Made by a program: the position numbers and the translations under genes. A DNA stretch of 64,000 nt, taken from Bacillus sp. FJAT-26390. Its GTDB lineage: Bacteria > Bacillota > Bacilli > Paenibacillales > Paenibacillaceae. The notes below the pieces were generated by a model that saw only the letters and a program-made list of their open reading frames with translations, was not told where the DNA came from and ran no database searches. The stretch spans positions 248,001 to 312,000 of the forward strand of contig NZ_MAQX01000033.1 in assembly GCF_001682865.1 (NCBI RefSeq). Direction: 5' to 3'. This document shows positions 48,944 through 58,985 of this stretch, piece by piece (position 1 is the first letter of the stretch; the number at the start of each line of letters is the position of its first letter).

Positions 48944-51580
48944 GTGAGTAAACCATTCGATCAGCCACGCAACAAACAAGTGACGGTTGTTTTCGCATTT
49001 GCCATATGCATGCTTCTAGCGCTAGCGGCTGAATCGAACCATTTTCATTTTTTATATGGGATTACCTTTTCATTTACGAGCTTGTTCGTGCTGCTTGGCT
49101 TGCGCTTATTCGGCTATTGGCCAGGGCTCTTAATTGCTGCTGTTGTTCTCGCCCTTGGTACGTTTCTGCATGAGGAGCCTGTCTCCCATTACATCTTATT
49201 TCTTGAAGCAGCCATAGTCGGACTGTTCCTCCGTAAAAATAAAAACCGCCTTTTCGGGCTCGATGTCGCGTTCTGGCTTCTTATCGGAATACCTTCCCTC
49301 TTCTGCCTTTACATGACCGAATCTATGCTCGCCTCAAAGGATTTGCTGCTTGTAGCAGCCATACTCGCGATGAACGGCATGATCAATGCCTTGTTCACAG
49401 AAATTGTCTATCAGTATACGCCCCTGCCAAAATGGAGCGGCTACTCCATCAACATGCGCCGGCCCAATTCCTTTAGCAAAGTATTGTTCCATTTCTCCAT
49501 CGGCATTGTGTTCATTTCGTTTTTGCTCAATATATTCATGAACAGCTTAAGCTCCTTTAAGGAGGTTAGCTTGTATGCGCAGCGCATCTCCTCGACTGAA
49601 GTGGAGCGTATCGCAAAGGCATGGGATAATTGGCAGCTGCCCAGCACTCGCATGCTTGAGCCCGAGCAGGTCAGCTTCTTTCAATACATGCTTGAGGGCA
49701 CGCCGGCTGATTTGCACATTTCGGTGACGAATGCAGAGCATTTCATCGCCGCATCCAACCATTCGGATGAGATTGGCCAGACGCTGGACCTTGCCAAAGA
49801 CCGCAAATTAACGTCCATTAGCCCCAAGTCCTATGTAGCGATGCCTAATGTAAAAATGAATTCGCTGCATTCCCAAACATGGCATGATGGATATTTCGTA
49901 TATTCGGATACGATTTCGACGAACCAATGGTATATATACGTTCAAATTCCGCTAAGCAATTATCAAAATTATTTGTTCTCAAAATATTTCACCCATTTCG
50001 TTTATTTGATAGGACTCGCCGTTTTTACCGCCATCGTTGCTTATTTAATTAATCGCTGGCTCTCACGCGGCCTAACGAAGCTAGCCGCAGCGACGACGGA
50101 TTTGCCGCTTAAGCTCAAGCAAATGAATACGATAGAATGGCCCTCCAGCAGCATTGTGGAGGTTCACTCCTTAATTACGAATTTCAAGCAAATGTCGACG
50201 AACTTAATTCATATGTTCCAAGAATCGCAGCGGAATAATGAGAGGCTTGAAGCACAGGCCTTCATGCTCCAACAATCGGAGGAGCGGCTGCACCAGCTTG
50301 CTTACTACGATATGCTGACCGGCCTGCCGAATCGGTTGCAGTTCTCGCTGCATGCCAAAGATTTATTCGCCAACTATACGAATATCAATAAACCGATTGC
50401 CGTCATGTATGCGGACATTAACCGTTTCAAACAAATTAACGATACGCTAGGCCATGCGGTCGGGGATATTTTGCTTCAAAAAGCGGCTGAACGCTTCGGT
50501 GCTTCCGCCATCGGCGACTGCGCCGTGTTCCGATTGGGCGGCGATGAATTCGTGTTCGCAGGCTATTATGAGAATGAAGCCGACCTAGTCTCTAATGCTC
50601 AAGCGGTCGTCGATTCGTTCAATGAGCCCTTTGTCATCGATGGCGCCATGCTCTTCTTGACCGTAAGCGTCGGAATCAGCGTATATCCGCGGGATGGCGG
50701 CGATATGGACACCATCATCCGCAATGCCGATATTGCCATGTACAACGCCAAGGAGCAGGGTGACGGCTGTTATCGTTTCTTTATGCCAACGCTCGTTAAC
50801 GCGATGACAGAGAAGATGCAGCTCGAGAACGGCCTGTACCATGCGCTTAAAGAAAATCAGTTTTCGCTGCACTACCAGCCGAAAATAAACGCAGCAACCG
50901 GCGAGCTTTGCGGAATCGAGGCGCTGATACGCTGGCGGCATCCGGAGCTGGGCATGATACCGCCGGATAAGTTTATTCCGCTCGCCGAGCAGTCCGGGTT
51001 TATACTCGATATCGACAGCTGGGTTTTCCGCGAGGCCTGCCGCCAGAACAAAGCTTGGCAGGACGCGGGTTTGCAGCGCATATGCGTATCTGTAAACATT
51101 TCGGCGCGACATTTTTACCAAGGCCACTTGTCAGATATGATTGCTCGGGCATTAAAGGATACCGGGCTCGAGGCCCAATATGTCAGCCTTGAAATAACGG
51201 AGGGCGTATTTATGCGGAACTTGGATCAGGTCATTGAAACGATTCTATTCCTGCGGGGGCTTGGCATTCAAATCTCAATCGATGATTTCGGAACGGGCTA
51301 CTCTTCCTTGAATCAATTGCAGCGCTTGCCGATATCCGACGTGAAGCTAGACCGCTCCTTTATTCAGGGCATTGTGGATGACGAGAAAAAATCGTCCATC
51401 GTCAAAGCCATTATTGAGCTTGTGCACAGTATGAACATGAAGGTTGTTGCGGAAGGCGTCGAGACGGCTGCCGAATCGCAGTTCTGCACCGATCTGAACT
51501 GCGATGAGCTGCAAGGCTATTTATTCAGCAAACCTGTGCCGCCGCAGGAGCTTGCGCTTATGCTTAAAAAAACCGGCTAA
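48944..51580 (+). CDS. Membrane GGDEF-EAL cyclic-di-GMP protein
   Basis: An AGGAGG (48929-48934) lies 9 bases before the GTG at 48944, giving an 878-residue protein. The N-terminus has about seven hydrophobic segments (MASE-like sensor), then an extracytoplasmic stretch and a further helix near residue 385. A GGDEF domain (YYDMLTGLPNR, FRLGGDEFVF) and an EAL domain (GIEALIRWRHPELG, ISIDDFGTGYSSL, EGVE, QGYLFSKP) follow. Both catalytic signatures are intact, so it may make or degrade cyclic di-GMP; such proteins usually act as phosphodiesterases stimulated by GTP. Confidence 0.93.
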   Translation: MSKPFDQPRNKQVTVVFAFAICMLLALAAESNHFHFLYGITFSFTSLFVLLGLRLFGYWPGLLIAAVVLALGTFLHEEPVSHYILFLEAAIVGLFLRKNKNRLFGLDVAFWLLIGIPSLFCLYMTESMLASKDLLLVAAILAMNGMINALFTEIVYQYTPLPKWSGYSINMRRPNSFSKVLFHFSIGIVFISFLLNIFMNSLSSFKEVSLYAQRISSTEVERIAKAWDNWQLPSTRMLEPEQVSFFQYMLEGTPADLHISVTNAEHFIAASNHSDEIGQTLDLAKDRKLTSISPKSYVAMPNVKMNSLHSQTWHDGYFVYSDTISTNQWYIYVQIPLSNYQNYLFSKYFTHFVYLIGLAVFTAIVAYLINRWLSRGLTKLAAATTDLPLKLKQMNTIEWPSSSIVEVHSLITNFKQMSTNLIHMFQESQRNNERLEAQAFMLQQSEERLHQLAYYDMLTGLPNRLQFSLHAKDLFANYTNINKPIAVMYADINRFKQINDTLGHAVGDILLQKAAERFGASAIGDCAVFRLGGDEFVFAGYYENEADLVSNAQAVVDSFNEPFVIDGAMLFLTVSVGISVYPRDGGDMDTIIRNADIAMYNAKEQGDGCYRFFMPTLVNAMTEKMQLENGLYHALKENQFSLHYQPKINAATGELCGIEALIRWRHPELGMIPPDKFIPLAEQSGFILDIDSWVFREACRQNKAWQDAGLQRICVSVNISARHFYQGHLSDMIARALKDTGLEAQYVSLEITEGVFMRNLDQVIETILFLRGLGIQISIDDFGTGYSSLNQLQRLPISDVKLDRSFIQGIVDDEKKSSIVKAIIELVHSMNMKVVAEGVETAAESQFCTDLNCDELQGYLFSKPVPPQELALMLKKTG

Positions 51581-51603
51581 TGCGGAAATGAAGCACCACA
51601 CAC

Positions 51604-51649
51604 AAAGGAGCAGCGCTCCAAGGCCAAACCTTGGAACGCTGCTCCTTTT
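51604..51649. terminator. Terminator between GGDEF-EAL and secreted repeat genes
   Basis: AAAGGAGCAGCG-TCCAAGG (51604-51623) pairs with CCTTGGA-CGCTGCTCCTTT (51629-51648) with one mismatch and a 5-base loop, T-rich on both sides. It is shared by two convergent genes. Confidence 0.8.
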
Positions 51650-51654
51650 CTATT

Positions 51655-52848
51655 CTATGCCGTTGAAGCTGAGGAGTCGGCAGCATCAGTCGCCGGCTGC
51701 TCCTTCGCTGCAGCTCCATCAGGCCGGTCGCCGCGAGGCCCCTTACCGCCTCTGCCGCCTTCACCACGCACCGGCAGCTCGCCGTTCACATGCTCAGTGG
51801 CATGCTCGACTGCCGCTGCCAACCTCGTATCATACTGCTCCTGTGTGATCGTTCCGGCTGCCAATTGCTCAGCAAGCTTTGCTTTTTGATCCTTTACCTG
51901 CAAATCGATTAGCGTTTGGAGCGCAACACCCTTCTCCGCAGCCACTGCGGCAATCGTCTTGCCTGCGTCCAGCTCTGCCTTCAGCTCATCTGCCGTCAAG
52001 CTAAGCGCCGCGGCAATCTCGTCCAGATTTCGTCCAAAGCCGCCGCCTTTGCCGCCTTCGCCACGCTGCGGCAGTACGCCATTAACTTGCTGGGTCGCAT
52101 GATCAACCGCTTCCGCGAATTCCGTATCATATTGCTCCTGTGTGATCGTTCCGGCTGCCAGCTTCTCCGCCAGCTTCGTCTTCCGGTCACTTACCAGTGC
52201 CGTTATAACCGCCTGCACATCAACTTTTTTCTCGGCAGCGATAGCTGCAATCGTCTTGCCAGCCTCTTGTTCAGCCCGCAGCTCTTCCACCGTGAGGCCA
52301 AGCGCCGCAGCCGCTGCATCTAGGTTTTTGCCAAATCCGCGCTCTCCGCCGCCATGCTTCCCCATGCCGAAGCCAACCGAATCAAGCAGCTTGTCCGCAA
52401 TGGTCGATGCATCCGGCTTTGTTAGCTGCTTATCAGAAGCAGGCTGCTTGTCCGCATCGTCTGCTTCCGCAGCAGCTTCTGCCGCTTCAAGCCACGCTAC
52501 AAGCTTCGTCTTCAGCTCTTCTCTGGTTTTCCCTTGCTGGGTCGCAATCTCCGCCAGCGTCAACGTTTGGAGCTTCGTTTGAAGTGCCTCTTCCTCTAAC
52601 CCTAAGTACGTTAACAGCTGTTCTTGTATCTGTTCAAAGCCGTGGCCGAATCCGCCGCGCTTGCCAGCACGATCCTTCTTAACCGCAGTATTTTCTGCTT
52701 TCGCACGCTGCTCCAGCTGCTTATCGCTGCTGCTGGCCGTTGCCGCATTTACATATTGGCTCGCCCACAAGCCTCCGCCGCCAATCGTCAGCGTAAGCGC
52801 GATTGCACCTGCTGTTATTGCTTTTGCTCTCTTCAAGATAGGTTCCAC
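51655..52848 (-). CDS. Secreted helical repeat protein
   Basis: This 397-residue protein has a signal sequence (AKAITAGAIALTLTIGGGGLWASQYVNA) and a mostly helical body. Two near-identical units of about 100 residues (about 176-275 and 276-375) share LGLTxEELxxExxAGKTIAAxAAEKxV, AEKLAAGTITQEQYD and a glycine-rich linker. A diverged unit lies near 75-120 (LGLEEEALQTKLQTLTLAEIATQQGKTREEL). At the DNA level the units repeat at a 300-bp offset (GTATCATA-TGCTCCTGTGTG near 51830 and 52130). The C-terminus is Gly/Arg/Ala-rich without an anchor. The function is unknown; it could be a cell-surface or matrix protein. Confidence 0.8.
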   Translation of the reverse strand: MEPILKRAKAITAGAIALTLTIGGGGLWASQYVNAATASSSDKQLEQRAKAENTAVKKDRAGKRGGFGHGFEQIQEQLLTYLGLEEEALQTKLQTLTLAEIATQQGKTREELKTKLVAWLEAAEAAAEADDADKQPASDKQLTKPDASTIADKLLDSVGFGMGKHGGGERGFGKNLDAAAAALGLTVEELRAEQEAGKTIAAIAAEKKVDVQAVITALVSDRKTKLAEKLAAGTITQEQYDTEFAEAVDHATQQVNGVLPQRGEGGKGGGFGRNLDEIAAALSLTADELKAELDAGKTIAAVAAEKGVALQTLIDLQVKDQKAKLAEQLAAGTITQEQYDTRLAAAVEHATEHVNGELPVRGEGGRGGKGPRGDRPDGAAAKEQPATDAADSSASTA

Positions 52849-53104
52849 CTTTCACTTTCGATTTGTTGTTACAGGTCCTATCTTAACCAGCAATGCTTAA
52901 GCCTCCTTTAACGCCCGCTGAATGTTGGCTGAAGATTGGATTAAAGTGGTTATTTCCCTTTTATTAGATTCTTTAATTGAATACTTTTCTAACACCCTGC
53001 CAAGTATTTTTCTAATAGATGTTTGTTATTGTTAATGAGGATTATTCGGTTGAATTTGTATGATTTTGGATTTAATAATTCATCTACATTTATCGACAGT
53101 TCTC

Positions 53105-53112
53105 GACGATAT
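53105..53112 (+). promoter_or_regulatory. Possible sigma-D-type -10 element of the chemotaxis receptor gene
   Basis: GACGATAT differs at one base from the sigma-D -10 consensus GCCGATAT, 34 bases before the ATG. The -35 (TACA, 16 bases upstream) is imperfect, so this is tentative. Confidence 0.3.
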
Positions 53113-53145
53113 ACTACATAACTTTACATTAAGAGGTGTGATTGC

Positions 53146-54891
53146 ATGTTGCGAATCAAAGACAAAAGCTTAGTCCTTACCAGTTCGATTGTATTAGCGC
53201 TTCTTTTGGTTATTGTGATTGGCGTTACCGAGTATCTATCTTACAGCACGCAGAAAAAATCGTACTTATCCGAGATCGAACGGATAGGAGAAACGCTCAG
53301 CTATCAAATGGAGGCCGGCCATAATCTGCTTACGTTTGGCTATAACGAGGTGACCGCTGGCAATGATACCAACAATGAAACGTTCAAGCTGTTCAAGCTG
53401 CAGCTGGACGTCATGACCAAAAACGATATCATCACCAACGCTTATGTGTACATGCCTGATATTGTTGAACGGGACGGTAAAAGAAGTCTAGTGGTGATGC
53501 AAAGCAATGAAGCGTTATCCGCCGCGGGTCTTGTGACAGGAGCCGAATATGAGATGGATCCCGAATTCGCCTTGAAAGTGGATGAAGCATTCGAGAAGGG
53601 CTCGTCTTTGACTGATGTAGTCGTAGATGAATACGGCCAATGGATTTCTTATTTAGCAAGGCTCAAAGACCCTAGCGGCAAGGTTATCGGCTTGTTCGGC
53701 GTCGACGTCGATTACGGGCAAATCGACAAGGCTTTGACAGCTATGCTATGGAAAAGCATCGGCATTTCTGCCCTGTTTTCCGCTATTGCCATTCTTATTA
53801 TCGTCGTACTGATTCGATTGACGCTGAAGCCGCTCAAACGACTGGCTGAAGTATCCTCGCTCGCGGCGAAAGGTGATTTGACGCTATCCGTCCCTGTCAA
53901 AGGCGGCAACGAAATCGCCCAGGTCTCAACCGCGTTTAACGAAATGATTGCAAGCCTGCGCCTCCTTACGAGCAATATCCGCACCACCTCAGGAGAGCTG
54001 GCAGGCTCGGCGTCCAATATGCAGCAAAGCGCGGAGCAAACCTCGCGGGCGACCGAAGAGGTAACGGAGGCTATACAAGAGGTTGCTTCCGGCTCCGAAA
54101 CGCAGCTTCAAAGCTTCCAAGAATGCCAGCGCGCCATGACCGAAATGACGATCGGCATTCAGCGGATTGCAGAATCGTCCTCATCGGTATCGGAGCTTGC
54201 AGCCGATACCACAGCGCTTGCATCCGGCGGCGAAGCGGTCATCGATCAGACGCTGAAGCAAATGCAGGCCATTGAGTCCAATGTTGGCGAAACGGTATCT
54301 ACCCTGCAGGAATTGAAAGAGCAAAGCGACAAGATCGGCAACATTCTCGCATTGATCGGCGATGTCGCGAATCAAACGAACCTGCTTGCACTGAATGCCT
54401 CAATAGAAGCGGCGCGTGCCGGCGAGCATGGCAAGGGCTTCGCCGTCGTTGCCCATGAAATCCGCAAGCTCGCTGAACGCTCAAAGGAATCATCCGAGCA
54501 AATCGGCACTATTCTCTACAGCATCGGAAGCCATACCTCGGCGGCTGTCTCCTCCATGGAGCAATCCGTTGAAGCAGCGCGGGTCGGCTCAACCATTTCG
54601 AGCCAAGCCGGCGAATCCTTCCGGGCGATCGTATCGTCCATCCGCGAGGTGTCCAGCCAGGTTCAGGAAGTGTCGGCTGCGTCAGAGCAAATGTCGGCTG
54701 GCAGCGAGCAAATCGCCGCTTCGCTGGATGAGCTGGAGACGATAACGGCAAGCGCCGCAGGCAATTCGCAGCGCGTCGCTGCCGCATCCGAAGAGCAGCT
54801 TGCCTCCATGCAGGAGGTCGCAAGCTCCTCCGAGCAGCTTCGCAATTTGGCAGCAAGCTTGAATGAGGCTGTCGGCCGCTTCAAAACCTAG
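53146..54891 (+). CDS. Methyl-accepting chemotaxis protein
   Basis: This 581-residue receptor has a first membrane helix at about 9-30 (LTSSIVLALLLVIVIGV) and an extracytoplasmic Cache-type domain of about 170 residues (containing IVERDGKRSLVV and VIGLFGVDVDYG). A second helix (ISALFSAIAILIIVVLIRL), a HAMP domain and a long helical signalling domain follow, with the conserved hairpin tip IGDVANQTNLLALNASIEAARAGEHGKGFAVVAHEIRKLAERS in the usual place. It senses an external ligand and controls CheA. AAGAGGTG precedes the ATG. Confidence 0.95.
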   Translation: MLRIKDKSLVLTSSIVLALLLVIVIGVTEYLSYSTQKKSYLSEIERIGETLSYQMEAGHNLLTFGYNEVTAGNDTNNETFKLFKLQLDVMTKNDIITNAYVYMPDIVERDGKRSLVVMQSNEALSAAGLVTGAEYEMDPEFALKVDEAFEKGSSLTDVVVDEYGQWISYLARLKDPSGKVIGLFGVDVDYGQIDKALTAMLWKSIGISALFSAIAILIIVVLIRLTLKPLKRLAEVSSLAAKGDLTLSVPVKGGNEIAQVSTAFNEMIASLRLLTSNIRTTSGELAGSASNMQQSAEQTSRATEEVTEAIQEVASGSETQLQSFQECQRAMTEMTIGIQRIAESSSSVSELAADTTALASGGEAVIDQTLKQMQAIESNVGETVSTLQELKEQSDKIGNILALIGDVANQTNLLALNASIEAARAGEHGKGFAVVAHEIRKLAERSKESSEQIGTILYSIGSHTSAAVSSMEQSVEAARVGSTISSQAGESFRAIVSSIREVSSQVQEVSAASEQMSAGSEQIAASLDELETITASAAGNSQRVAAASEEQLASMQEVASSSEQLRNLAASLNEAVGRFKT

Positions 54892-54905
54892 CACCGCAAA
54901 ATAAA

Positions 54906-54942
54906 AAACGGCTAAGCGGGATTTACTCCCGCTTAGCCGTTT
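54906..54942. terminator. Terminator between the chemotaxis receptor and bmrD-type gene
   Basis: AAACGGCTAAGCGGG (54906-54920) pairs perfectly with CCCGCTTAGCCGTTT (54928-54942) around 7 bases, with A and T runs on the outside. It serves both convergent genes. Confidence 0.85.
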
Positions 54943-54945
54943 TGT

Positions 54946-56973
54946 TTATGCCGGTAAAGCCGCGCCTAGCTGCAGCTGATACATGGCGTAATATTTGCCT
55001 TGGTGCTCCATTAGTTCATCATGGTTGCCGCGCTCGACGATAACGCCGCGGTCAAGCACGAGAATTTGATCGGCATTTCGAATCGTCGACAGACGATGCG
55101 CGATAACGAAAGTCGTGCGGCCCTTCTTCAGCACATTAAGCGCGTCTTGAATGATCGCTTCCGTCTCGGTATCAATGCTTGCTGTCGCTTCATCGAGTAT
55201 GAGAATCGCCGGATCATAAGCGAGTGCTCTCGCGAACGAGATCAACTGCCGCTGACCGGCAGACAGCGTGCTTCCCTTCTCAATAACAGGCGCATCGATG
55301 CCGCCCTTCAGCTGGCTGAACATCTCGTACGCGCCGACATCGCGGAGCGACTGCTCGATCTTCTCCCGGCTAATCGCCGGATTATCGAGGCTGATGTTCG
55401 ATGCGATCGTTCCCGTGAACAGGAACGGGTCCTGCAGCACGATACCCATATGCTGGCGAAGCAGCTGCTTCGGAATGTCCTGCACATCCGTACCGTCCAC
55501 GATGATCTTGCCCTCGTTCGAATCATAGAAACGGAACAGCAGGTTCAGAATCGAGCTTTTGCCTGAGCCGGTATGGCCTACAAGCGCTACGGTCTCGCCT
55601 TGGCGTGCATGGAAGGAAATATGCTTCAGCACATATTCATCCTTCTTGTAAGCAAACGAAACATCGTCGAACTTAACATCGCCTTTATAGCGCTCCATCT
55701 TGCCCGGTACTACATCGATTCCTTCCTCATCCATCAGCTTGAAGACACGCTCTGCGGACACCCGCGCCGTCTCCAAATTGGATAGCTGGTTCACGATCCC
55801 GACAATCGGCGCAAACATCCGGTTCATGTAATCGACGAATGCGTAGAGCACGCCGACCGATACCGCCGCGCGGAGCGAGTCGCCCCAGAACATCCAAAGG
55901 ACGATAAGGAACAAAATGTTCCGTATGACGTTAACCAGATTATGAGACGTAATCGAATTGAGGCTGAGCAGCTTATTTTGATACTTGTAATAGTACTCGT
56001 TCATCTCTTCGAATTCCTTAGTCGTCTCCTTCTGGCGGCGGAACGCCTGAATGATCGTCATCCCTTGAATCGACTCGTTGATCATCCCGTTAATTTCACT
56101 CAGCTTCGAGCGAATAATCCGGTTATAACGAGCCGCGTACTTCCGGTAAACGATAATCCAAACGATAAGGATTGGCACCAGCGGCAGCGCTAATAGCGCT
56201 AGGCGCACATCCAATAAGAACAAAGCACCGTAAATAGCTACCATATAAATAATGCCTGTGAAAAAATTCGCCAGCACCGCGACATAAAGCTCGCGGATAG
56301 CTTCCGTATCATTCGTTACGCGCGAGACGACCTGCCCGGCCGACAAGTTATCGTAGTAGTTCACCGGCAGCCGCTGCGTGTGCGCGAAAATATCGGTACG
56401 CATCTTGCGTACGATCCGGTTCGCCGACGTTTGCAGCATAAGCCGCTGCCCATACGTGAACACCGCAACCAATAGCAAAAAGCCAAAATACATAAACGCC
56501 AGCTTCATTAATGATGGAAACTCCGGTTTATAGAAGGAATAAAGCTCCTGCTTGCTCAGCTTCGATACCGGATAAGTAACGGTCTCTCCCGTATCCTTGT
56601 TTGTCACACTCAGGGTATTCCCCTCTACGACGCGCTTGCCTTCCTCGGACTTAAGCGCCCCGTCCAGCCAATAAAATTGGCGTCCCACTTGAAGCACGCG
56701 AACCTCTTTACCCTTCTGCTCCCCAGCGCCAGCGGCAAAGTGATCCTCGCGCTTATACCATTTATCTTTATAAAGAACCGCATATTGCTGCTCTGCCTCG
56801 ACCTCATGCCATTTCTTCTCGATGCCGAGAATGTTTTGGTCGATCATCCGTTTCGCAATCAACGGTCCTGCAAGCTCTGCGCATACCGCAAGCACGAGCA
56901 GCAAAAGCGCCAGCAGAATCGGTTTCTTATAAAGCATGGCGTATTGAAACAATCGTTTTCCTGTATTGCCCAT
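54946..56973 (-). CDS. bmrD: Heterodimeric ABC multidrug exporter subunit, BmrD/YheH type
   Basis: This 675-residue half-transporter has a six-helix membrane domain with an inserted soluble loop after helix 1 (about 50-150), characteristic of BmrD. The C-terminal ATPase has Walker A GHTGSGKSS, signature LSAGQRQLISFARAL, Walker B ILILDEATASID with the catalytic Glu, and AHRLSTI. Length and loop match Bacillus BmrD (673 residues). It follows the bmrC-type gene by 22 bases; together they form a drug exporter with one full catalytic site. Confidence 0.9.
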   Translation of the reverse strand: MGNTGKRLFQYAMLYKKPILLALLLLVLAVCAELAGPLIAKRMIDQNILGIEKKWHEVEAEQQYAVLYKDKWYKREDHFAAGAGEQKGKEVRVLQVGRQFYWLDGALKSEEGKRVVEGNTLSVTNKDTGETVTYPVSKLSKQELYSFYKPEFPSLMKLAFMYFGFLLLVAVFTYGQRLMLQTSANRIVRKMRTDIFAHTQRLPVNYYDNLSAGQVVSRVTNDTEAIRELYVAVLANFFTGIIYMVAIYGALFLLDVRLALLALPLVPILIVWIIVYRKYAARYNRIIRSKLSEINGMINESIQGMTIIQAFRRQKETTKEFEEMNEYYYKYQNKLLSLNSITSHNLVNVIRNILFLIVLWMFWGDSLRAAVSVGVLYAFVDYMNRMFAPIVGIVNQLSNLETARVSAERVFKLMDEEGIDVVPGKMERYKGDVKFDDVSFAYKKDEYVLKHISFHARQGETVALVGHTGSGKSSILNLLFRFYDSNEGKIIVDGTDVQDIPKQLLRQHMGIVLQDPFLFTGTIASNISLDNPAISREKIEQSLRDVGAYEMFSQLKGGIDAPVIEKGSTLSAGQRQLISFARALAYDPAILILDEATASIDTETEAIIQDALNVLKKGRTTFVIAHRLSTIRNADQILVLDRGVIVERGNHDELMEHQGKYYAMYQLQLGAALPA

Positions 56974-56995
56974 TGTCCTTCACGCCTCCATTTTA

Positions 56996-58741
56996 TTACG
57001 TTTCAATAATGGCCTCTAGCTGCTGGCGATCATATTGCTCGCGATACCAGCCGCCTTGCTCCAGCAATTGCTCATGCGTGCCTTCCTGCACGATCCGTCC
57101 GTCATCAAGGACGATAATCCAGTCCGCATGCTGCACCGCCGATAAGCGATGCGTTGTAATGAGCGTCGTCTTGCCTGCTCTTTCCGTACGGATGCCTTCA
57201 ATAATTTCGGCTTCCGTCTTCCCGTCAACCGCCGACAAAGCATCGTCCATCAGCAGGATCTCCGGATCAGCGATGAGCGCACGCGCAATGCTGACGCGCT
57301 GCTTCTGACCGCCGGATAATGCAACGCCACGCTCGCCAACCATCGTTTCCAGCCCATCAGGCAGGAACTTGATATCCTTCGCGAACGAAGCGCGCTCAAG
57401 CGCCCGCTGCAAATCCTCGTCAGTACCCTCTTTGAGGCCAAAAAATATATTTTCGCGAATCGTCTTCGAGAACAAAATCGGCTGCTGCGGCACATAACCG
57501 ATCCAGCCAAGCAAGTCATCGATCTTCAAGCTGCCGAGCGATGTGCCGGATACGCTGATTTCGCCCCGGCCAAGCGGATACTCGCGCAGAAGCTGCTTCA
57601 GCAGCGTCGTTTTGCCGCTGCCGGTTCTTCCGACGATCCCAAGCGTCTGCCCTTGATGAAGCTTAAAGGAAACATCGCCGAGGTTATCCGTCGTAGAAGT
57701 AGGATAGCGGAACGTCACATTATTGAATTGCAGCGAGGATGGCTCCTCGACATGTACCGGCACATTTGCGTCGGCAACATCCGGCTTGTAGCCAAGCGTC
57801 TCGTTGACACGATCCAGAGAAGCATTGCCGCGCTGCATAATGTTAATGAGCTCACCAATGGCGAACATCGGCCAGATCAGCATCCCGAGGAATACGTTGA
57901 AGGATACCAATTCGCCAAGTGTAATTTCGTTATGGAACACGAGGTAGCCGCCATAACACAGGCCGATCAGATAGCTGAGTCCGACAAGTATTTTCATCGT
58001 TGGCTCAAACAACGCGTCGATACGCGCTACGGCGATATTTTTGTCCAATACTTCATTGGTTTTGGCGCTAAAGCGCGCCTCGCTTGCTTCTTCCTGCACA
58101 AAGGCTCTAATGACCCGTACGCCCGATACCGATTCCAGCACCTGATCGTTCAAATCGCCGAATGCGTCCTGCGCATCCATAAACCGCTCGTGGATTTTCT
58201 TGCCATAATGCTTCATCGCCAGTGCCATAAGCGGCAGCGGCAGCAAGGCAGCAAGCGTGAGCTTCACGCTGATGAGCCCCGCCATGACGATTAGAATCGT
58301 AATCATAAACAAAGTCGAGTCGATCAATGTCAAAATACCAAAGCCCGCCGTTTGCGCTACCGCTCCAAGGTCATTGGTTGAGCGCGCCATTAGATCGCCC
58401 GTCCGATTGCGTTCATAGAAGGTCGGAGTCATCCGCAGAAAATGGCCCATCAGCCGCGATCTCAACAGCTTCTCCAGCACGAATGCCCCGCCAAACAGCT
58501 TGTAATGCCATATGTACGTGATGCCGTAACCAACTACCGTAAGCGCGATCCAGCTGTACAGGATGCGATTAAACTCTGCCTGCCCAAGCAAATCCTGATG
58601 AATGCCATCAATCGTGTAGCCGATCAGCCATGGGGGAATGACATCGATAAAGCCTGTAAAAATAAGGAGTGAAATGGCCAGCGTATAACGCTTCCAGTTC
58701 ATTTTGAAAAACCAGCTTAATTTTTTGAGTACACTAAACAT
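56996..58741 (-). CDS. bmrC: Heterodimeric ABC multidrug exporter subunit, BmrC/YheI type
   Basis: This 581-residue half-transporter has six membrane helices and an ATPase domain with Walker A GRTGSGKTT and signature LSGGQKQRVSIARAL. Its Walker B is ILLMDDALSAVDGKTE: Asp replaces the catalytic Glu, the hallmark of the degenerate-site subunit BmrC/YheI. TTHRLSAV replaces the usual AHRLS, keeping the H-loop His. It is the first gene of the bmrCD pair. Upstream lie two terminators and a 30-codon ORF, reminiscent of the antibiotic-responsive bmrB leader of Bacillus. Confidence 0.9.
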   Translation of the reverse strand: MFSVLKKLSWFFKMNWKRYTLAISLLIFTGFIDVIPPWLIGYTIDGIHQDLLGQAEFNRILYSWIALTVVGYGITYIWHYKLFGGAFVLEKLLRSRLMGHFLRMTPTFYERNRTGDLMARSTNDLGAVAQTAGFGILTLIDSTLFMITILIVMAGLISVKLTLAALLPLPLMALAMKHYGKKIHERFMDAQDAFGDLNDQVLESVSGVRVIRAFVQEEASEARFSAKTNEVLDKNIAVARIDALFEPTMKILVGLSYLIGLCYGGYLVFHNEITLGELVSFNVFLGMLIWPMFAIGELINIMQRGNASLDRVNETLGYKPDVADANVPVHVEEPSSLQFNNVTFRYPTSTTDNLGDVSFKLHQGQTLGIVGRTGSGKTTLLKQLLREYPLGRGEISVSGTSLGSLKIDDLLGWIGYVPQQPILFSKTIRENIFFGLKEGTDEDLQRALERASFAKDIKFLPDGLETMVGERGVALSGGQKQRVSIARALIADPEILLMDDALSAVDGKTEAEIIEGIRTERAGKTTLITTHRLSAVQHADWIIVLDDGRIVQEGTHEQLLEQGGWYREQYDRQQLEAIIET

Positions 58742-58902
58742 GCTTCTCTACCACACCTTCCGCTATCCATCCATACATCGTTAACCTTCAATTTATTCCC
58801 GAAATAAGCGCAAACGGATGTCTTCGGCTTTACGCGGCCGAAGCTCGTTATGCGTTGAAATAGAGGTGCACAATTAATAATAATCACCTATATTTGCAAA
58901 AA

Positions 58903-58934
58903 AAGAAGCGTGTCGCCGTAACGACACGCTTCTT
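58903..58934 (-). terminator. Second terminator upstream of bmrC
   Basis: AAGAAGCGTGTCG (58903-58915) pairs perfectly with CGACACGCTTCTT (58922-58934) with a 6-base loop. On the minus strand it is followed by seven Ts. It lies about 160 bases before bmrC and 110 bases after the 30-codon ORF. Confidence 0.8.
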
Positions 58935-58985
58935 CATCTTGCCAAACGCAGCCTAGAAAACGGCCGTGTCCCGCACACATAAAAA

